A stretch of DNA of 53,146 nt. Origin: Teichococcus aerophilus. GTDB lineage: Bacteria > Pseudomonadota > Alphaproteobacteria > Acetobacterales > Acetobacteraceae. The translations under genes and the position numbers were made by a program. The DNA lies in assembly GCF_014490485.1 (NCBI RefSeq), contig NZ_JACTVA010000024.1:25197-78342 (forward strand), given 5' to 3'. This document shows, in pieces, positions 49,231 to 53,146 of the stretch; position 1 is the stretch's first letter, and every line of letters starts with the position of its first letter. The notes below the pieces were generated by a model. The model ran no database searches. It had not been told where the DNA came from and worked only from the letters and a program-made list of their open reading frames with translations.

Positions 49231-50298
49231 TCAGAAGCGGATCAGGCTGACGGTGTCGCCATTCGGGTCGTCCACGGGCGGCTGGCCACGGCCGGCGCTG
49301 CGCGCCTTGTTGGTGACGTAGGCCAGGCCGCTGCGGGGATCGACCGCGATGGTGTTGGGATGGGACCCGGTGGCCAGGCTGGCCTGCACTTCCAGCTTCG
49401 CGCCATCCAGGACGCTGACGGTGCCGGCGCCCCGGTTGGCCACCAGCACGGTGCCGTTGGTCGGGTGCAGCGTCACGCCCAGCGCGCCCGCGCCCGTCTC
49501 CACCGACTTCACCAGCGCGCCGCTGCCGGCATCCAGCACCGCCAGGGTGCCGGACTTCTGGTTGGTGACGAACAGCCGCTTGCCGGCGGCGTCATAGGCC
49601 GCGTTGATCGGCCCCTCGCCACCCGAGGGGAAGGCGCGCTTCACCGCGCGGGTCGCCAGGTCCACCTCGATGATCTCGTTCGTCTGCAGGCGGGCGGCGA
49701 ACAGGCGGTTGCCGGCGCGGTCGAGCGTCATGCCGCTCATCGCCTCGCCCAGGCCGTCCGAGATCACGTGCAGCATCTCGTTCTTGGCGCCGTCGATCAC
49801 CCAGATCTGGCTCTGGACGCCCTGGAAGCCGGGGACGGAGACATAGACGCGGTTCGCCTCCTCATCCACCAGCACCTGGCGGACATGCGCCTTCTCGCCA
49901 TGGGCGATCTTGGTCAGCACGCGCCCCGCCTTCAGGTCGATGGCCGAGACGCTGCCGGAGCGGGTGTTGGTGGTGTAGAGCGTGCCGGTGCGGTCGTTCA
50001 CCGCCAGGCCGAAAGCGGGCTCGGGCAGGGAGAGCGTGCTCTTCACTTCCAGGCTCTGCGGGTCCAGGCCCAGGATGGAGGCCTCGGTGGCGCCACGCGG
50101 GCCGGCGGCCGCGACATGCAACAGGCCGGTGGTCGTGCTCACCACCAGCTCGTACAGCCCGCCGGGCGGCACCAGCCGCACGCTCTTGCCCACCGTGGCG
50201 GCGGCCATGGCGGGGCTGACCCGGCTGGCGCAAAGCAGGCCGGCCACCAGGCCGAAGGCATGGCGGCGCGAAAGGGCCGGCAACATCGTCGGGTGCAT
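49231..50298 (-). CDS. YncE-like periplasmic beta-propeller protein
   Basis: A 355-residue exported seven-bladed propeller. The signal has a twin-arginine-like LSRRHAFGL followed by a hydrophobic stretch and SPAMA. Repeats of about 45 residues are visible (for example LYTTNTRSGSVSAIDLKAGR, VYVSVPGFQGVQSQIWVIDG, LFVTNQKSGTLAVLDAGSGA, VLVANRGAGTVSVLDGAKLE). E. coli YncE is a Fur-regulated, iron-linked periplasmic propeller, and here the gene is the first of the siderophore operon, so a role in siderophore handling is likely. Start ATG 50298 (MHPTMLPALSRR) was chosen because GGAG sits 7-8 bp upstream; an ATG at 50310 is possible. Confidence 0.88.
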   Translation of the reverse strand: MHPTMLPALSRRHAFGLVAGLLCASRVSPAMAAATVGKSVRLVPPGGLYELVVSTTTGLLHVAAAGPRGATEASILGLDPQSLEVKSTLSLPEPAFGLAVNDRTGTLYTTNTRSGSVSAIDLKAGRVLTKIAHGEKAHVRQVLVDEEANRVYVSVPGFQGVQSQIWVIDGAKNEMLHVISDGLGEAMSGMTLDRAGNRLFAARLQTNEIIEVDLATRAVKRAFPSGGEGPINAAYDAAGKRLFVTNQKSGTLAVLDAGSGALVKSVETGAGALGVTLHPTNGTVLVANRGAGTVSVLDGAKLEVQASLATGSHPNTIAVDPRSGLAYVTNKARSAGRGQPPVDDPNGDTVSLIRF

Positions 50299-50596
50299 CA
50301 AAGTCTCCATGTCGTATGCCGCGGGCAGCGATCTGGCCGCGATCGAAGATTGAGTCCCGCGCCAGGGCCGCGCGCCCCAGCCTGGCGACACCCCTGCCAG
50401 GCCAGGCCCGGCCTGGTCCGCGCACCGGCCATGTTCGTCCACGGCGTGACCGCGCGGGACATCATGGGGAAGGAGGGCATCGATGCATCCTTGCATCGCA
50501 AGGCCTGACGGGCCTTCCATCCCTTGCCGGGGTGCGTCTTCCAGCCGATCGAAGGGGAAGGCGCCGCCGGCAGGGGCGAGGCGGCCCGCAAACCAT
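50299..50596. other. Leader between the Fur-box candidate and the siderophore operon
   Basis: About 300 bp upstream of the first operon gene and downstream of the Fur-box candidate. I see no gene. Long GC-rich partial inverted repeats are present (for example around 50395-50430), which might form RNA structure in the mRNA leader. No recognisable riboswitch. Confidence 0.4.
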
Positions 50597-50615
50597 GCAA
50601 ATGAAAAGCATTCTC
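50597..50615. promoter_or_regulatory. Fur-box candidate for the siderophore operon
   Basis: GCAAATGAAAAGCATTCTC matches the 19-bp Fur consensus at 14 of 19 positions by my count, including the AATG and CATT cores on both sides. It lies about 300 bp upstream of the operon's first ATG, in a locally AT-rich stretch where the promoter should be. Together with the pathway, iron repression is strongly suggested. Other iron regulators (RirA/Irr type) cannot be excluded. Confidence 0.65.
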
Positions 50616-50780
50616 AGACGCGGGACATTAGCTTCCGGCGTTCCGATGTCAACCGCCACTGCCGCACCGCACACGCGGTTGAGGAACATGGCGCCGAATC
50701 CATGTTCCTTGGCGAACGGGCCCTTCGCTTTTGCGCGGCTGGATGGACGTCGGCCGGTGGGAAATGCGGGTGGTGGAGTG

Positions 50781-51030
50781 GGGAGGAAAGGCTGGGGAAA
50801 GAATTCCCCGGACCCCATCTTCTTTTTTCGAGTTTGGCGTCAGGCTTCAGGGCTGAGTGCGAGCGCTTTTGATGATTTCGAATACCGGCCGCGCAGGCTG
50901 AACGCGTAGTCGCCGGAGATCTAAGACCTCCGGCGCACCCAGCCGTCCTTTAAGCCCGTCCTCTCAACAGCCCGGCTCGGAAACTCGAAAAAAGAAAAGA
51001 AGGGGCCCGGGGAATTCCTTCCCCGGCCTT
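50781..51030. repeat. Inverted-terminator intergenic element, copy F
   Basis: Left arm GGCTGGGGAAAGAATTCCCCGG then ACCCCATCTTCTTTTTTCGA; right arm AAACTCGAAAAAAGAAAAGA, then the CCCGGGGAATTCCTTCCCCGG hairpin and CCTTCAGCC. Core in D/F/G orientation: TTGATGATTTCGAATACCGG, CAGGCTGAACGCGTAGTCGC, CGGAGATCTAAGACCTCCGG (hairpin). It ends 24 bp before the stop of the leftward MFS gene (51055) and lies upstream of the siderophore operon promoter region, so it should keep MFS transcripts out of the operon. Confidence 0.9.
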
Positions 51031-51054
51031 CAGCCCCCCTTCAAACGAAGACGC

Positions 51055-52320
51055 CTACCCGACCCGGGGACGCGCATCTCCTCCCGGACGGACCGTCAGC
51101 ATGACGGCGGCGCCGATGGCCAGGAACACCAGCACCGTGGCCATGCCCATCCGCTGGCTGCCGCTGATGCCCGTGACCAGCGCCAGGGCGGCCGGCCCCA
51201 GGAAGCCGGTGATCCGCCCGGACAGCGCGAACAGGCCGAAATGCGCCGAGACCTCCCCCGGCGGCGCCATGGCCGCCATGTAGCTGCGGGAGGCCGACTG
51301 GGCCGGCCCCATGAACAGCCCCAGCGTCATGGCCAGGGCCCAGAACACCGTCTTGCTCTCCACGATCACCAGGCCGAAGCCGATGACGATCATCGCCGCC
51401 AGCGCCACCAAAATGGTCTGGCGGGAGCCCAGCCGGTCCTCCAGCAACCCGAACCCGGCCGCGCCAAGCCCGGCGGTCACGTTCAGCGCGATGCCGAAGA
51501 GCAGGATCTCCTCGAACGTCATGCCGAACACGCCGGCGGCGAAGATGGCGCCGAAGGCGAACAGCGTGTTCAGCCCGTCCGTGTAGAACAGCCGCGCCAC
51601 CAGGAAGCGCGCCATCGCCGGCCGCTTCGGCAGCCCGCGCAGGACGGAGAGGATCTCCGCCAGGCCCTGGCTGGCTGCCGCCTTCCAGCCGGGGCGCGCC
51701 CCAGGCGGGTCCGGCAAGGCCAGCAGGACCGGCCAGCCGAAGCCCAGCATCCACACTGCCACCAGGATGGCGGTGGCGCGCACATGCTCGGCATTGCCGC
51801 GGTCCAGCCCCAGCGGGGACGGGTCCGGCTGCACCAGCAGCAACAGGCAGACCCCCAGGCAGGCCAAGCCACCCGCATAGCCCAGCCCCCAGGCCAGGCC
51901 GGAAATCCGCCCCAGCCGCTCCGGCGGCGCCACCTGGGGCAGCATCGAGTTGTAGAACACCGTCCCCAGCTCGAACCCCACCGTCGCCACGCCGACGCAG
52001 GCCAGCGCCCACAGCATCGACTCCGGCTGCGGCGTCGCGAACCAGATCAGGCCGGTGAACAGCGATGTGACCAGGGTACAGACCAGCAGCATCAGCCGCC
52101 GCCGCCCGCCCACATCCGCCACCGCGCCCAGCACGGGGGAGAGGAAGGCAATGGCCAGCCCCGCCGCCGTCTGCATCCAGCCCCACATGGCCTGCCCGGT
52201 GGCCGCGTCCGGCGCCACGCCCTGGGCGAAATACGCCGCGATGACGAAGGTGGAAACCACGGTGGGGAAGGCACTATTGGCCCAGTCATACAACGCCCAG
52301 GCCCAGGCCTTCCGGTTCAT
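51055..52320 (-). CDS. MFS transporter, UMF1/Atg22-like family
   Basis: A 421-residue inner membrane protein with about 12 helices. The N-terminus AWALYDWANSAFPTVVSTFV is the signature of the UMF1 (BtlA/Atg22-like) family. Other helices: AGLAIAFLSPVLGAVADVGG, FELGTVFYNSMLPQVAPPER, RFLVARLFYTDGLNTLFAFG. Substrate unknown (amino acids are suspected for relatives). Although next to the siderophore operon, it is separated by element F and is not of the EntS exporter type, so a role in siderophore export is not supported. Start ATG 52320 (MNRKAWAWAL); the region upstream is element G. Confidence 0.93.
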   Translation of the reverse strand: MNRKAWAWALYDWANSAFPTVVSTFVIAAYFAQGVAPDAATGQAMWGWMQTAAGLAIAFLSPVLGAVADVGGRRRLMLLVCTLVTSLFTGLIWFATPQPESMLWALACVGVATVGFELGTVFYNSMLPQVAPPERLGRISGLAWGLGYAGGLACLGVCLLLLVQPDPSPLGLDRGNAEHVRATAILVAVWMLGFGWPVLLALPDPPGARPGWKAAASQGLAEILSVLRGLPKRPAMARFLVARLFYTDGLNTLFAFGAIFAAGVFGMTFEEILLFGIALNVTAGLGAAGFGLLEDRLGSRQTILVALAAMIVIGFGLVIVESKTVFWALAMTLGLFMGPAQSASRSYMAAMAPPGEVSAHFGLFALSGRITGFLGPAALALVTGISGSQRMGMATVLVFLAIGAAVMLTVRPGGDARPRVG

Positions 52321-52405
52321 CCCACTCGCCTCCGATCCATATCGGGGCGGAGTGTGCCCCGGTTCGGGCCTGGGCCAAAGGGGGGCGGAGGCTTGGGGGA
52401 AGCAA

Positions 52406-52703
52406 GGGGGAAGGTGGGGGAACGGATTCCCCATCAAACCTATCAGGTTTGATCCGTCTTTCCGGGAAGTTTGGCGCCGCGCCCCGTGACTACGGCGAGG
52501 CCCCCTGGGCGCCACGCCTCAGGACGAGAGCGACGCACCTTGATTCATCAAACGTGCCGCGCCGACTGAACCCTCAGTCGCCGGAGGTCGAAGACCTCCG
52601 GCGCACCAAGCCGGTCCTCGAGAACACCCAGCCAACGGCCACGCCCAAAACTCGAAGAAAGAAAAGAAGGGCCCGGGGAATTCCTTCCCCGGCCTTCCCT
52701 TCT
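52406..52703. repeat. Inverted-terminator intergenic element, copy G
   Basis: Left arm TGGGGGAACGGATTCCCCA with an extra hairpin (ATCAAACC/GGTTTGAT, 52434-52453) and a diverged T-tract; right arm AAACTCGAAGAAAGAAAAGA, then the CCCGGGGAATTCCTTCCCCGG hairpin and CCTTCCCTTC. The core has TTGATTCATCAAACG, CCGACTGAACCCTCAGTCGC and a perfect hairpin CGCCGGAGGTC/GACCTCCGGCG. The left end is the most degenerate in the window. The right arm lies 24 bp after the stop of the gene ending at 52727. Confidence 0.85.
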
Positions 52704-52726
52704 TCTAAAGCCCGGCAAGGCGGTCC

Positions 52727-53146
52727 TTACTGGACCACCCGCCCCAGTTCCCGCACCGCCACCGTCACCGCGGCCAGGTCTGGCCGCAGGGCGGCTTCCT
52801 GGGCCGTGCGAGCGGCGGCTTCGGCGTCCGGCAGGCTGGCGCCACGCAGGTGGGCGGCGGCCAGCTTGGCGTGCAGGGCGGCGATATCGTCCAGCAGGGC
52901 CGCCTTGGCGCGGGTGCCGAAGGGCCCCGAGACGTCGGCCTGCAGCGCCGCCAGGCGCAGCGCCGGCAGGTGGAAGGCCTCGCCCGCCTGTTGCCACGCC
53001 TGCCCGGCCTGGGCGGGCGAGACATTGGCGACGGTGGAGAGGCGCACCACGGCGGGCGCGTCCTCCAGCGTCGGCGCCGCGGCCGCCAGCCGGGCGACCT
53101 GCTCGGGCAGGCCGGCCTCGCGCAGTGCCGCGGCGGCCGGGGTGGC
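52727..53146 (-). CDS. NAD-specific glutamate dehydrogenase, C-terminal part (partial)
   Basis: The last 139 residues of a leftward gene that continues beyond the window. LREAGLPEQVARLAAAAPTL, then VVRLSTVANVSPAQAGQAWQ and LLDDIAALHAKLAAAHLRG followed by DLAAVTVAVRELGRVV match the helical C-terminal tail of the large (about 1600-residue) NAD-dependent glutamate dehydrogenases of alphaproteobacteria and pseudomonads. The catalytic domain is not in view, so the assignment rests on the tail only. The stop codon TAA is at 52727-52729, followed by the right terminator arm of element G. Confidence 0.7.
   Translation of the reverse strand, partial: ATPAAAALREAGLPEQVARLAAAAPTLEDAPAVVRLSTVANVSPAQAGQAWQQAGEAFHLPALRLAALQADVSGPFGTRAKAALLDDIAALHAKLAAAHLRGASLPDAEAAARTAQEAALRPDLAAVTVAVRELGRVVQ

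Noticed and set aside
51055-52320. Siderophore exporter
   Set aside because: The N-terminal signature is UMF1/Atg22-like and a terminator element separates it from the operon; proximity alone is insufficient.

Overview
The window is a GC-rich (roughly 70%) chromosomal segment from an alphaproteobacterium. Codon bias, the NAD-specific glutamate dehydrogenase tail at the right edge, the Bug/TctC, CaiB-type and LysR gene combinations and the tRNA-Arg(CCT) sequence fit Acetobacteraceae, possibly Roseomonas or a relative. That assignment is inference, since no rRNA or other taxonomic marker is present. Long antisense open frames, some above 2000 codons, are by-products of GC skew and are not annotated as genes.

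Layout. (1) 1-2065: a CxxC protein, a prolyl-iminopeptidase-type hydrolase and tRNA-Arg(CCT). (2) 2066-7003: a decayed integrative element at the tRNA, with a broken tyrosine recombinase, wrecked phage lysis genes, a diverged second copy of the spanin tail, two intact secreted hydrolases (an alpha/beta hydrolase and a Tat-exported AspA/AstE-type deacylase) and a broken thermonuclease. (3) 7004-21200: metabolic and regulatory genes, including a cupin, a quinone oxidoreductase-like enzyme, an old yellow enzyme with a divergent TetR, a CYP152 H2O2-dependent fatty-acid P450, an SDR/LysR pair, AraC, manganese catalase, a cysteine hydrolase and a Crp/Fnr protein. (4) 21300-29532: a GAF-PAS-HisKA_2 kinase with a CheY-like partner, a translationally coupled MaoC-like / CoA-transferase / TctC operon with divergent LysR, and an unrecognised two-domain gene preceded by a 9-bp tandem repeat. 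(5) 29838-39411: purC, a GMC oxidoreductase, a peptide-type substrate-binding protein, a PACE efflux protein with divergent LysR, and two exported proteins. (6) 40021-50298: a leftward operon for an enterobactin-type catecholate siderophore. (7) 51055-53146: an MFS transporter and the 3' end of NAD-glutamate dehydrogenase.

Siderophore operon. In transcription order the operon encodes a YncE-like propeller, isochorismate synthase, DHB-AMP ligase, isochorismatase, a stand-alone aryl carrier protein, a C-A-T-TE NRPS, DHB dehydrogenase and an IroE-like esterase. Most junctions overlap by about 4 bp. The NRPS adenylation pocket reads D-V-W-H-F-S-L-V-D-K, the EntF serine code. A good Fur-box match lies upstream at 50597-50615. 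The EntB functions are split into two genes. No TonB receptor, exporter, PPTase or MbtH-like gene is visible in the window.

The most unusual structural feature is a family of roughly 230-300-bp intergenic elements, six full copies plus one half copy, all between 23.9 and 52.7 kb. Each is a long inverted repeat whose two ends are inward-facing intrinsic terminators (a GGGGAA/TTCCCC hairpin plus a T-rich tract). Between the ends lies an asymmetric core, sometimes with a strong hairpin of its own. The elements sit directly after stop codons and appear to supply terminators to neighbouring genes.
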